NCBI RefSeq assembly: GCF_022627575.1
Contig: NZ_JADEYQ010000020.1
Location: 1-42,411 of the forward strand
DNA length: 42,411 nucleotides
Origin: Sphingobacterium rhinopitheci
Lineage (GTDB): Bacteria > Bacteroidota > Bacteroidia > Sphingobacteriales > Sphingobacteriaceae
Direction: 5' to 3'
Below are positions 25,003 to 34,245 of this stretch, piece after piece. The position numbers were made by a program, and so were the translations under genes. How positions within the stretch are numbered: the stretch's first letter is position 1; each line of letters begins with the position of its first letter. The notes under the pieces were generated by a model, which saw nothing but the letters and a program-made list of their open reading frames with translations, was not told the origin of the DNA and did no database searches.

Positions 25003-25683
25003 ATGAAAAGTCAGCACTCTTTCCTGCTATTGCTAATGCTTTTGCTTGTTAAATCGACCCAAGGACAGGGATTTGTAACTGTTGTGTTCGATAGCAAACA
25101 TCTAGCTATAGTAAATCAAAATGCTGCAGTACGCTATGGAGCGGAGCAAACAAACAACAGTTACCTTGGACAGATCAATAACAGGCTTAGTGATATTAGT
25201 TTAAACATCAGTTCCCTAGTTTTAGTTCAGGATATCATTCACCGTTCACTCACAGAGGTTGATCAAGCATTACGAACAGGACTTACAGTCCAACAAATAG
25301 GCCGTATTAGTACTGAAATAATTGCTGAATGTAATCTGATGTTACATACGGTAAAAGATAGTCCTCATTTATTGCTTTTTGCCGAACAAGTAGCTCATCA
25401 ATTGAAAAATAGAGGAATTAATCTTGTGGCTGAAGTGTCTAATTTTGTGTTAAAGCAAGGGGAGAACGTACTGATGGATTACAGTAAAAGAGATCAATTA
25501 CTGCGTAAGATTGTTCTGGAACTTCAAGTAATGCGTTCCCTAGCATATAGCATGCATAGATCTATGTACTGGGCAAAGGCAGCAGGAGTAATCCGTATTT
25601 TAAATCCATATAATCAATTTATAAACAAGGATAAACGCATGGTTGAAGACTTATTATTTAAGATTAACCAATTAAAAAACTAG
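25003..25683 (+). CDS. TraI-like secreted tra protein, paralogue 3 of 3
   Basis: The ATG at 25003, two bases after the previous stop, gives 226 residues; a TTG at 24997 is also in frame but less likely. Signal peptide ends STQG at about 22. Shares LLLFAEQVAHQLKNR, MHRSMYWAKAAG, LNPYNQFINKDKRMVEDLL with paralogue 1, so the two are clear duplicates. Helical, periplasmic. Followed 3 bp later by the next gene. Confidence 0.7.
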   Translation: MKSQHSFLLLLMLLLVKSTQGQGFVTVVFDSKHLAIVNQNAAVRYGAEQTNNSYLGQINNRLSDISLNISSLVLVQDIIHRSLTEVDQALRTGLTVQQIGRISTEIIAECNLMLHTVKDSPHLLLFAEQVAHQLKNRGINLVAEVSNFVLKQGENVLMDYSKRDQLLRKIVLELQVMRSLAYSMHRSMYWAKAAGVIRILNPYNQFINKDKRMVEDLLFKINQLKN

Positions 25684-25686
25684 CTT

Positions 25687-26463
25687 ATGAAATTAATTCT
25701 CTCAATTATCTTAGCGATATGCTCGCTGCAAGGAAGTTATGCACAGATTGTCAAGTATCAGACCGATCAACATATTGTCAACCAACAAGAGCGTATGGTA
25801 TATAAACAATGGGACCGGAGAAAATTTACTCCTACCAAGGGCTTTTTAGGTCTTAATCCTAACTATTGGCTGACTTGGGCATGGCATCCTAATTATCCCA
25901 AAACGGATCTTAGACCACTAAGTGCTTCAGGTCCTCAGACCCAACGCTTGCTTCTGGTTGCAGCGATGAAAAATACAGCGGATGCTTATAAGCTGCAGAC
26001 CGATTCTATTCGAAATTTAGCACTCAGCGAAATAGCGAGTTATACGCCTACACTTTCTGCTATTGATCCGCTCTGGCAACTCTATTATCAAAATGAGCTA
26101 CGATTGTTAACTCATCCAATTAATCCATTGTTAGAAGCTTCACCTAAAGTACAAAACTACCTTTCCGTAAATGGCTTAATAGCGTGGTATACGGAGGAGA
26201 TCAATGTACTAACACAACGCCTTAATTCAGCAAGGTCAACAAATATGGAAAGAGGATCTCGTATTTTGACTTACCATAATATACTCCAAGAATTCAGGAA
26301 ACTTCACGCAGCTTGGGAAACGAAAAAACAAAGAGCAGAGCTGTATCTCCAGCTTAGCGAGGTAAATGAAAATGTGAAAATTTCTGAACGGTTTAGTTTA
26401 AATCCAGCTGCTAAGAGCGATCGACAGATCGCAGAGGAAATATTAAGTAAAACTAAACTTTAA
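25687..26463 (+). CDS. Secreted tra-operon protein, unknown
   Basis: 258 residues with a signal peptide ending SYAQ at about residue 20. The mature start is rich in tryptophan and proline (QWDRRKFTPTKGFLGLNPNYWLTWAWHPNYPKTDLRPL), and the rest is helical. Proteins with this N-terminus stand before traJ in Sphingobacteriales elements; a DUF5045-like relation is possible but not verified. Probably a periplasmic partner of the channel. It ends immediately before the traJ start. Confidence 0.65.
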   Translation: MKLILSIILAICSLQGSYAQIVKYQTDQHIVNQQERMVYKQWDRRKFTPTKGFLGLNPNYWLTWAWHPNYPKTDLRPLSASGPQTQRLLLVAAMKNTADAYKLQTDSIRNLALSEIASYTPTLSAIDPLWQLYYQNELRLLTHPINPLLEASPKVQNYLSVNGLIAWYTEEINVLTQRLNSARSTNMERGSRILTYHNILQEFRKLHAAWETKKQRAELYLQLSEVNENVKISERFSLNPAAKSDRQIAEEILSKTKL

Positions 26464-27615
26464 ATGATTATGATGGACTTATCCTTTATAAAACCAATTC
26501 TTTATCTAATGCAGAATGCTGAGCCCGTGGATGTTCCGCAATCATTTAAAGATACATTCAATTTTCTTCAAGGAAATGGGGTTTACGATGATGTCATGAT
26601 GTACTTTTTACGTCAAATGAAAAATACAGTATGGACACATTATGATGCATTTATTGCCGATGCGCAAGCACTTAGTGCCATTTTTATGCTGATATTCTTT
26701 GCCATAAAAACCTATGAGATGATTGCTGGAGATAAACAGCTCGAAATAATGCCTTTATTACGTCCCTTTGGTCTTGTGATGGTAATTCTTTGGTGGCCTA
26801 CTTTTACTAAAGTCGTAGCCTACCCAACGGATCTTGTTTCACTAAAAACTGAAGTCATGTTTAATGAGAGTCAAACTGAAGTTAATAACCTCAGACTACA
26901 AAGAGCCAAGCTGATGGTAGATATTTCTGATCAACTTTTAAGTATTGAAGCTGAGACGGAAACAGCGAGAATAGAAGCTGATACCTGGTATGAAAAATCT
27001 TGGGAGTCAGTTCGATCATCGGTAAAAGAAGGTTTTTCTCAAGTATGGAAGCCTATAGTAGAAATGAGCAATCGACTTAAAGTAGGTTGGCAACTATTAA
27101 TAACTTCTTTGCTGGAAACACTAGCTATATGGTTATTGCGAATCTGTGTGTATATCATTTTTATAGTTCAGATTATTTATTCAACGATCTTAATTATACT
27201 CGGACCATTTTCTGTTGCTGCCAGTATATTGCCTGCCTTTAAGGACTCTTTTAGTACTTGGGTAGCTCGATTTATATCGGTAAATCTATATTCTGGTATT
27301 GCGTATTTGGTAATGTATGTTGCCTCATTATTTCAGCATTATGCAATGGAGGCTGAGATATCACGCTATCAACAGTTAGTCGATACAACAGAAGCTAGTA
27401 TTGAAAAATTAACCGTATTTGCATCTAACGGTGTTTTGTCATTTGGGATGGTTATCGGAACATTTGTGATAGGAGCTTTAACTATGCTTACGGTTCCTAG
27501 TATTTCTACATGGATTATTTCTACTTCGGGGATTTCATCAGCAGCGTCTACTATGGGTAGAGGATCGGGTGGCCTATCACGTATGATGGGAAAAGTGCTT
27601 AGTAAGGGATTTTAA
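26464..27615 (+). CDS. traJ: TraJ, VirB6/TrbL-like polytopic channel protein
   Basis: 383 residues. First hydrophobic segments at about 66-82 and 97-115 (FGLVMVILWWPTFTKVV, a TraJ hallmark), then a long helical extramembrane section (residues 125-210). A cluster of membrane helices follows at about 215-262, 275-300 and 320-365. The C-terminus is glycine/serine-rich (GRGSGGLSRMMGK). It forms the inner-membrane part of the conjugation channel. Starts at the base after the previous stop. Confidence 0.92.
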   Translation: MIMMDLSFIKPILYLMQNAEPVDVPQSFKDTFNFLQGNGVYDDVMMYFLRQMKNTVWTHYDAFIADAQALSAIFMLIFFAIKTYEMIAGDKQLEIMPLLRPFGLVMVILWWPTFTKVVAYPTDLVSLKTEVMFNESQTEVNNLRLQRAKLMVDISDQLLSIEAETETARIEADTWYEKSWESVRSSVKEGFSQVWKPIVEMSNRLKVGWQLLITSLLETLAIWLLRICVYIIFIVQIIYSTILIILGPFSVAASILPAFKDSFSTWVARFISVNLYSGIAYLVMYVASLFQHYAMEAEISRYQQLVDTTEASIEKLTVFASNGVLSFGMVIGTFVIGALTMLTVPSISTWIISTSGISSAASTMGRGSGGLSRMMGKVLSKGF

Positions 27616-27632
27616 CCATAAAGATATAACAG

Positions 27633-28253
27633 ATGATAATTAAGAATATAGAGGCCAAGATAAAACTAGCTACATTACTATCCCTAGGAAGCTTGATTAC
27701 TGCTGTAATTATAGTAATTAGTGTCTCCTTTTTCGCCTATAAACAGGTGCTTGATGCACGCAAAAGTATATATATCATGGATGATGCTAACATTCCTATG
27801 TTGGCCAGACAAACTGATGTACAGATCAACAGGGAAGCTGAATATCGATCTCATGTTGGACGTTTTCATTCTTTGTTTTTTTCACTAACACCCGATGATC
27901 GATTTATGGAATACCAAATGAAACAGGCAATGTATCTTATTGATGAAAGTGGTGCATTACAGTATAATAACCTTAAAGAAAAGGGCTATTTTAATTCCAT
28001 ACTATCTTCTAGTGCTGTTTTAACAATTCGTACGGACAGTATACATATTGATATACCTAGGCGTTATTTCAAATATTATGGGACTCAAAAAATAGATCGA
28101 AGAAGCTCGATGATTACCCGTTCATTGATCACCGAAGGTTATTTGTCCGATCTTGAAATACGATCAGATAATAATCCACACGCTGTATTGATCACCAGAT
28201 GGAAAACCATCGAAAATAAAGATATCCAACATGCACAGAAAAACACTTTCTAA
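27633..28253 (+). CDS. traK: TraK, VirB8-like conjugation protein
   Basis: 206 residues. A cytoplasmic N-terminus with KNIEAKIKLATLLS, one membrane helix at about 15-34 and the periplasmic VirB8-like domain (VGRFHSLFFSLTPDDRFMEYQMKQAMYLID, then YFKYYGTQKIDRRSS) are typical of TraK. It scaffolds the inner-membrane complex. Its end overlaps the next frame by 23 nt. Confidence 0.92.
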   Translation: MIIKNIEAKIKLATLLSLGSLITAVIIVISVSFFAYKQVLDARKSIYIMDDANIPMLARQTDVQINREAEYRSHVGRFHSLFFSLTPDDRFMEYQMKQAMYLIDESGALQYNNLKEKGYFNSILSSSAVLTIRTDSIHIDIPRRYFKYYGTQKIDRRSSMITRSLITEGYLSDLEIRSDNNPHAVLITRWKTIENKDIQHAQKNTF

Positions 28254-28665
28254 AAACCAATTTCGAATGATAAAAAAAGTGAGTATAGCTGAGCGTATTG
28301 TACAGCTCAAACTGATGTGCCGTAAAGTGATTGATCGTTACCCTTTTTATTTCTTTGTCGCCATGTTTCTTTGTATGCTGCTATCAGCAGTACTTGCTTT
28401 TACGGGCATGCGCGTTCAAGAATCCACGAAGCTTCCTACCTTTCCAGGTTTAGCTACAGAGGGAATTATCAAAACAACAGCAGATGTTATCACATCCTAT
28501 GGTACGATGGTAGAGCTAGAAGAATTACAGCAGCGTATAGCATTAATAATTGAAAAGGATACCTTGTCAGATATAGATAGTATTCGCTTGAGTGATGCCT
28601 TGAAACGCTATGAATACATTCAACGCTCTCTTATCCATTCGAATCAGGATGAATCAACTCCTTAA
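28231..28665 (+). CDS. traL: TraL-like (DUF3989) small membrane protein
   Basis: 144 residues from the ATG at 28231, or 132 from the ATG at 28267, which would avoid the overlap with traK. One membrane helix (about 40-60, FYFFVAMFLCMLLSAVLAFTG) lies between a basic cytoplasmic start and an acidic periplasmic tail. Order K-L-M and topology support TraL; sequence motifs are weak, as usual for this family. Confidence 0.78.
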   Translation: MHRKTLSKNQFRMIKKVSIAERIVQLKLMCRKVIDRYPFYFFVAMFLCMLLSAVLAFTGMRVQESTKLPTFPGLATEGIIKTTADVITSYGTMVELEELQQRIALIIEKDTLSDIDSIRLSDALKRYEYIQRSLIHSNQDESTP

Positions 28666-28710
28666 AGTCAAGTTAGTTTCATTCTATCAACAGCACTAAA
28701 TTTTAATTAG

Positions 28711-29898
28711 ATGAATGTAAATTTCAATAAACCTCGGTATGTCATACCACTAATTCTTCTTCCTTTTTTGTGTATCTTTTTTTATGTATATAAGCAAAGT
28801 TTTGGAAAACAAGAAGATCCGCAAGCAGGTAAGGATTCTTTGCAGACTGAGCTAGCAGATGTTTCTGAGCAAGTTCGGAACCGCTCACTATCCGATAAAC
28901 TCGATGCCTACAGAAATCAGTATAAACAAGCTGATGGATATACAGCAATTGGCCATATACAGGAAGAGCAGTTGCTTAATGAAAGTCCAAACACTTTGTA
29001 TAATCAGCAAGAACGCCAGATGCTTGATTCCATCAATCGCGCAATGAAAGGTCAATATGCAAACAGATCAACTACTTTTCCTGATGCTATTGCTAAATCA
29101 CCACCCCTTAGAAATGACCCTCATGAAGAAGCATTGCAGCGAGCAATTAGTGAGATGAATTCATTACATCAGCCAAGAACAACAGCTTATCAAACAAAAC
29201 AACCAGATGCGATTGAACTTTTTCGACAGCAAATGGAACTAATTGATAGTATGGGTAAAGCAAATGATCCTGAATATAAGGAGGATCAGCAAAAACGTAT
29301 AGCAAAGGAACAACGTATAGAACAAGAGCAGTTGCCTCGACTGAATGTACGTAAAACTAAAACAATTGATGCTGTATTTAATACAGTAAAACCAGAAATA
29401 GTGGAATCATTTATAACAGCAATTGTAGATCAGGATATTAAAGGGTATGCAGGTTCACGCCTTCGTATACGTCTGCTAGATGATATGCTAGCTGGAAAAT
29501 TCTTAGTTAAAAAGGGTACTTATATATATGCTGAAATTATTGGTTTTACTGGACAACGTGTTAATCTTTCAGTAAGCTCTATAATGAAAGGACAGCAAAT
29601 TCTTCCTGTTAAGTTGGCTGTATACGATCATGATGGACTACCTGGATTGTATGTGCCCGCATCTGCCTTTCGTGAATTTAGTAAAGAGCTAGGGAGTAAT
29701 GCTAGTCAAGGAATGACATTGCAGCAAGCAGCCGAAAATAATAGTCAACTGGTTATGAGTATGGTTCAAAAAATGTTTCAATCAACGACTTCTGCTATTA
29801 ACAAAATGATACGACAAAATAAAGCCAAAATCAAATATAATACTTTGGTTTATCTTATTGATCCTGAGCAATTACGTGCAGATCAAAAGAACTATTAA
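28711..29898 (+). CDS. traM: TraM, VirB10-like conjugation protein
   Basis: 395 residues. Basic start NFNKPRYVIPLILLPFLCIFFYVY with one membrane helix, then a long disordered, charged spacer (residues 35-230). The C-terminal TraM domain (from about 235: GYAGSRLRIRLLDDMLAGKFLVKKGTYIYAEIIGFTGQRVNLSVSSI) corresponds to the VirB10 beta barrel that spans to the outer membrane. The LYVPASAFREFSKELGS block is a TraM signature. Confidence 0.93.
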   Translation: MNVNFNKPRYVIPLILLPFLCIFFYVYKQSFGKQEDPQAGKDSLQTELADVSEQVRNRSLSDKLDAYRNQYKQADGYTAIGHIQEEQLLNESPNTLYNQQERQMLDSINRAMKGQYANRSTTFPDAIAKSPPLRNDPHEEALQRAISEMNSLHQPRTTAYQTKQPDAIELFRQQMELIDSMGKANDPEYKEDQQKRIAKEQRIEQEQLPRLNVRKTKTIDAVFNTVKPEIVESFITAIVDQDIKGYAGSRLRIRLLDDMLAGKFLVKKGTYIYAEIIGFTGQRVNLSVSSIMKGQQILPVKLAVYDHDGLPGLYVPASAFREFSKELGSNASQGMTLQQAAENNSQLVMSMVQKMFQSTTSAINKMIRQNKAKIKYNTLVYLIDPEQLRADQKNY

Positions 29899-29928
29899 AA
29901 CACATTCTTAAACTATAAAGCTATAGCT

Positions 29929-30771
29929 ATGAAAGTAATATTTATGATTTTATCGATCTTGATTCTAGGAACGATAAATCTTAGCGCTCAAGAAAATGGA
30001 GCTATCTATCGCCATGAACTGCCTACAATTCTTGTGGATAGTAAAAGCTCTCTGCATATCATATCACCAGAACCGATACGTTATGTAGATATTGCAACAC
30101 ATCAGGTCATAGGCGACCTGCCCGAGCCTAGGATTTTGAGATTAAAATTTACAGGGGATTCATCTTTTACAGAAAGCTTTTCTCCAACTGATTTAGGACT
30201 CGTGACAGTGGTCGGAGAAAGCTTTATTGCACAATATAACTTAAGCTTTATTGATAACGGTTTAAGTAAAAGAACTATAGCAAGTTATGAAATTCTACCT
30301 CAACATACTAAGCCCATAGCTTTGGGTACTGAGGTAACAACAGCAGAGCTTCATCGTCATGCCCTAGCGTTGCTTTCCAAACGAAAACCAGCACCTATAC
30401 GAAAATCGAGTAATTATGGGATGCATGCTCAACTTGGAGGCATTTATACCATAGGAGATCTTGTTTTACTCGATATTAGCTTTTATAATAACACAAACCT
30501 AAGCTATGATATTGATGAATTACGCTTTAAAATTGAAGATAAAAAGATTATTAAAGCAACAAATGTACAGTCTATAGAGATTAAACCAATTTGGCAACTC
30601 TATCCCCATAATACCTTTAAAAAGCAGTTTAGGAATATATACGTCTTAAAGAAAACTACCTTTCCAGATAATAAAATATTGCATATTGAGCTTTCTGAAA
30701 AACAGATCTCAGGAAGAACATTAACTCTTCAAGTGAAATATAAGGATATACTCAAAGCTGATACATTTTGA
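29929..30771 (+). CDS. traN: TraN, VirB9-like conjugation protein
   Basis: 280 residues with a signal peptide ending LSAQ at about 20. Two beta-rich parts: SSLHIISPEPIRYVDIA near the N-terminus, and ALLSKRKPAPIRKSSNYGMHAQLGGIYTIGDLVLLDISFYNNTNLSYDIDELRFKIEDKK near the centre. The second is the typical TraN block. It forms the outer-membrane core with TraM. 30 bp after traM. Confidence 0.92.
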   Translation: MKVIFMILSILILGTINLSAQENGAIYRHELPTILVDSKSSLHIISPEPIRYVDIATHQVIGDLPEPRILRLKFTGDSSFTESFSPTDLGLVTVVGESFIAQYNLSFIDNGLSKRTIASYEILPQHTKPIALGTEVTTAELHRHALALLSKRKPAPIRKSSNYGMHAQLGGIYTIGDLVLLDISFYNNTNLSYDIDELRFKIEDKKIIKATNVQSIEIKPIWQLYPHNTFKKQFRNIYVLKKTTFPDNKILHIELSEKQISGRTLTLQVKYKDILKADTF

Positions 30772-30792
30772 AAATAATAGGAAGAAAATATT

Positions 30793-32784
30793 ATGGAAGA
30801 AAGCAAAGAACAGCAATCCATGCATCGCTTTCTGCAGTTTGCTATTTATCTCTCGGTTGGACTTGATATATTAATGTTTGTGTATGCAGAAAAACTCCTG
30901 CATGCACAATTTGCTGAACGGTATGGCTTAGGGGTTTTTCTAGGACGTATGGCCAAAATGATAATTTACCATTTTCCAGTTTACGCTAAGTTATTTACAT
31001 TTTTATTAATCTGCTTAGTAGCTATAGGAACATTGAGTCGTAAGCAAAAAGATCTTAATCCTAAAAACTCAATTGTATACCCACTGGCCTTAGGTTTTAT
31101 TTTACTTGGTTTTAGCTTGTGGTTTTATGATAAACCTGGAGTTGAATTCATTCCTTTTACGACCTGGTATGATATCGCGTATATCTTATGTAGCCTATTT
31201 GGGGTACTGTTCATTCATATAGCTATGGACAATATTTCTAAGATAATAAGCTCCAAGCTCGGGAAAGATAAATGGAATGTTGAAGGAGAGTCGTTTATGC
31301 AAGCCCTCACGCCTAAAAAAACAGCATATGCGGTAAATATACCAATGCTATTTTATTACAAGAATCGTGTTCGTAAAGGATATATCGTGCTTGAAAATGT
31401 GTTTAGAGGTACTTTGCTAGTTGGTACTCCTGGAAGTGGGAAGAGTTTTGGAGTAGTTATGCCTGTAATCAGGCAATTTGTGAGTTTGGAATTCACCTTA
31501 TGTATTTATGATTTTAAGTATCCAGATTTGGGTAAAGTTGCTTATTATCATTATCTATTAGCTAAGCAGCAAGGTAAATGCAAAAATTATGGCTTTCATG
31601 TGGTCAATTTAACAGAACCTCAGAAGAGCAGAAGAATTAATCCATGGAAGGCTGAATATCTACGTACACTAGCAGATGCTTCTGAAACAGCAGAGGCACT
31701 GGTTGAGGCTATGAAAAAAGGAGATAAGGGGGGAGGAAGTGATCAATTCTTTACCCAATCAGCAATTAATTTTTTGGCATCTTGTATCTATTTTTTTAGT
31801 CGATATGAAGGAGGAAAGTACTCTAGCTTTCCACATGTATTGGCATTTCTAAATAGATCCTATGAAGAAATTTTTACTGTATTATTTAGTAATAAAGAGC
31901 TTGAATCATTACTCTCTCCCTTTATGACAGCTTATAAAGCTAAAGCATTTGATCAACTCGAAGGGCAGGTTGGAACACTAAAAATATTTATCAGCAGGTT
32001 AGCAACAAAGGAAACATTCTGGGTGTTTTCAGGTGAAGATTTTGATTTAAAGATCAGTAATCCGGCTAGTCCTTCTATACTTATACTGGCAAATGACCCC
32101 AATACACAGAGTATAAATTCAGCCTGTTATTCGGTTATATTAAATCGTATCACCAGGCTTGTCAACTCTAGGGGAAATAAACCTGTTGGTTTGATAATCG
32201 ATGAAGCCCCTACGCTCTATGCACATAAGATAGAGAATCTAATTGCACAAGCACGCTCAAATTTAACGGCCGTTTTGTTGGGGTTGCAGGAATTACCTCA
32301 ATTCCAGCAGCAATATGGTAAAGAAACAGCAACCACGATTGCTTCAGTTGTAGGAAATGTGCTTTCTGGATCAGTCAGAAATAAAGAAACGCTAGAATGG
32401 CTTGAGCGTATTTTTGGAAAAGTCAAACAGATTAATGAAAGCATATCTATTGATCGAACAAAAACCTCTTTATCAATCAGCGAAAGATTAGAGCCATTGA
32501 TCCCAGCGGGCAAGATAGCTGCCTTAAAATCAGGTGAAATGGTGGGAATACTTGCCTCTGATGCAGTTCAAAAGTATACTGGTCAATACGAAACATCGGC
32601 TATTAATTGTCGTATTAACTTAGATATGAAAGCTATAAAAACTGAGGAGAATTCTTATAAAGAGTTACCCATATTTTATGATTTTAGGGGTAAACAAGAG
32701 GAAGTCCTATTGGAAAATTTTTATAGAATAAATAATGAAGTTTTGGGGATCGTTTCGGGGCTAAAGCCAAAGAGCACAGCTTAA
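30793..32784 (+). CDS. VirD4-like type IV coupling protein (mobC/TraG family of Bacteroidetes)
   Basis: 663 residues. Three or four N-terminal membrane segments (about 13-35, 60-80, 96-115, 125-145) precede the ATPase. Walker A is GTPGSGKSF at residues 211-219, and Walker B is LIIDEAP with D470 and E471. The YDFKYPDLGKVAYYHY and GLQELPQFQQQYG blocks are coupling-protein signatures. It brings the relaxase-DNA complex to the channel. Standing at the end of the tra genes rather than beside the relaxase differs from mobABC order in CTnDOT. Confidence 0.94.
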   Translation: MEESKEQQSMHRFLQFAIYLSVGLDILMFVYAEKLLHAQFAERYGLGVFLGRMAKMIIYHFPVYAKLFTFLLICLVAIGTLSRKQKDLNPKNSIVYPLALGFILLGFSLWFYDKPGVEFIPFTTWYDIAYILCSLFGVLFIHIAMDNISKIISSKLGKDKWNVEGESFMQALTPKKTAYAVNIPMLFYYKNRVRKGYIVLENVFRGTLLVGTPGSGKSFGVVMPVIRQFVSLEFTLCIYDFKYPDLGKVAYYHYLLAKQQGKCKNYGFHVVNLTEPQKSRRINPWKAEYLRTLADASETAEALVEAMKKGDKGGGSDQFFTQSAINFLASCIYFFSRYEGGKYSSFPHVLAFLNRSYEEIFTVLFSNKELESLLSPFMTAYKAKAFDQLEGQVGTLKIFISRLATKETFWVFSGEDFDLKISNPASPSILILANDPNTQSINSACYSVILNRITRLVNSRGNKPVGLIIDEAPTLYAHKIENLIAQARSNLTAVLLGLQELPQFQQQYGKETATTIASVVGNVLSGSVRNKETLEWLERIFGKVKQINESISIDRTKTSLSISERLEPLIPAGKIAALKSGEMVGILASDAVQKYTGQYETSAINCRINLDMKAIKTEENSYKELPIFYDFRGKQEEVLLENFYRINNEVLGIVSGLKPKSTA

Positions 32785-32839
32785 CTATTTATGAAGCTCC
32801 ATACTTGTTGAAAATAGTTTAAACCTCTAAACATAACTT

Positions 32840-33472
32840 ATGAGGATGTCAATTCAAATCACACTATGTATGTTATTGATTTTTAATGCTAATGCCATGC
32901 TTGGTCAGGTTAAAGGCATTGAGGATTATCAAGCTGATTCCATGCATAACGTTAAGAATACTGCTTCAGTAGCTCTAGAAAATGAAGATGTAACTACTAA
33001 AAGTATTAATCATTTGCCTTTTATGCCTTTAACCGATGCGAAAGTAAGTTCTGGGTTTGGATGGCGTAAGCATCCCATTACGGGAAAGTATGATTTTCAT
33101 CAAGGTGTCGATCTTATTGCTAAAGATAAGGTTGTGCGAAATATCCTCGATGGAAAGGTTACGCATACTGGATACCATAAGAACTTAGGTAATTATGTAC
33201 GTGTTGATCATGGCGCTGTAGAGAGTATATACGGACATCTTTCCATTATTTTGGTTAAAGTGAGTCAAGGTGTATCGAGTGGTTATCCCATAGGAATTAC
33301 AGGCAGCACAGGACGAGTAACAGGAGAACACTTACATTTCGGGGTAATGTTCAACGGAGTATATATAAACCCATGGCATTTTCTACAATCACTAATTAAC
33401 TATACAACACAATATAACAGTCTTTTATGGATAGATTATTTAATCAGCAGGACATTCCTGTTGAAGAGCTAA
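32840..33472 (+). CDS. Secreted M23-family peptidoglycan peptidase
   Basis: 210 residues, signal peptide ending LGQV at about 24. The LytM/M23 domain at about 60-175 has the zinc motif HQGVD (H-x(3)-D) and the final HLHFG (HxH), with GSTGRVTGEHLHFGV complete, so it should be active. It locally opens the cell wall for the transfer apparatus, the job other systems give to a lysozyme-like protein. The C-terminal 16 codons overlap the next gene by 46 nt. Confidence 0.92.
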   Translation: MRMSIQITLCMLLIFNANAMLGQVKGIEDYQADSMHNVKNTASVALENEDVTTKSINHLPFMPLTDAKVSSGFGWRKHPITGKYDFHQGVDLIAKDKVVRNILDGKVTHTGYHKNLGNYVRVDHGAVESIYGHLSIILVKVSQGVSSGYPIGITGSTGRVTGEHLHFGVMFNGVYINPWHFLQSLINYTTQYNSLLWIDYLISRTFLLKS

Positions 33473-34236
33473 GCAAGCTAGGATTGCTTAATAATGGTAA
33501 ACCGATGCTATCACAGTTTGACATGGATGCATTACTATCAGGACGTCGTACTGATTTGATTACTTTGCATGATTTAAACGGAGATGGTATACATATTAAA
33601 AAGATGGAAGCGAAATTATCTTTGGAGAGAAACACCACTGGTGAGGTTTCGCTACAGCTTCATCCCATATATCGTGACGTTAAAAAGCATCCACTTTTGC
33701 TAGAGTCTGAGGCTGAAGAGCTTGAGCAGGGCAAATTAACACATGTATTGAAAACATACCAAGAAGGAAATGGTAAGCGTAAATCTTGGATTATAGAGTA
33801 TGATCCAGAAACTAAAGAGTTCATTGCTGCAGATCCTAAAAAAATTAGCGTTCCTACAATGATTAATGGTGAAAAACTTACCGACCTGCAGAAAGAGCAA
33901 TATATAAATGGTTCGTTTGTGGAGCTTGCAGATGGTACACGACTACAACGTCGAGCAAGTAGTCGTAGCGGTGTTACTTCTAACAGGGAAGCATTGATGT
34001 ATTCGCTGATACTGGATGGAGGTATTTCGTATATGCTACTTCGTAGTCTTAGAAATTTATTTGGCAGTAAGTCTCAGCAAAAGGATCCTTATACGGAGGG
34101 CTATCAACGTGCTCTTCAAGATATGCAGCAACGTGAGCACAATAAACCTGTTCTCTATCCATCTTTAGCAGCGGATGCTAAAGACGAAGTATATAAACAG
34201 CAAGAAAGACATTTAGGGAAACAGCAGTCTCGATAG
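33427..34236 (+). CDS. DUF4099/DUF3945 conjugative transposon protein
   Basis: 269 residues. The N-terminal DUF4099 part (DIPVEELSKLGLLNNGKPMLSQFDMDALLSGRRTDLI) is followed by DUF3945-like sequence (MEAKLSLERNTTGEVSLQLHPIYR and the KEQYINGSFVELADG block). Such proteins are very common on Bacteroidota conjugative elements, often as part of longer proteins with topoisomerase-like or antirestriction partners; function unknown. The C-terminal 70 residues are basic and glutamine-rich. It overlaps the peptidase gene by 46 nt, so coupled translation is likely. Confidence 0.85.
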   Translation: MDRLFNQQDIPVEELSKLGLLNNGKPMLSQFDMDALLSGRRTDLITLHDLNGDGIHIKKMEAKLSLERNTTGEVSLQLHPIYRDVKKHPLLLESEAEELEQGKLTHVLKTYQEGNGKRKSWIIEYDPETKEFIAADPKKISVPTMINGEKLTDLQKEQYINGSFVELADGTRLQRRASSRSGVTSNREALMYSLILDGGISYMLLRSLRNLFGSKSQQKDPYTEGYQRALQDMQQREHNKPVLYPSLAADAKDEVYKQQERHLGKQQSR

Positions 34237-34245
34237 GTTGGTGAT

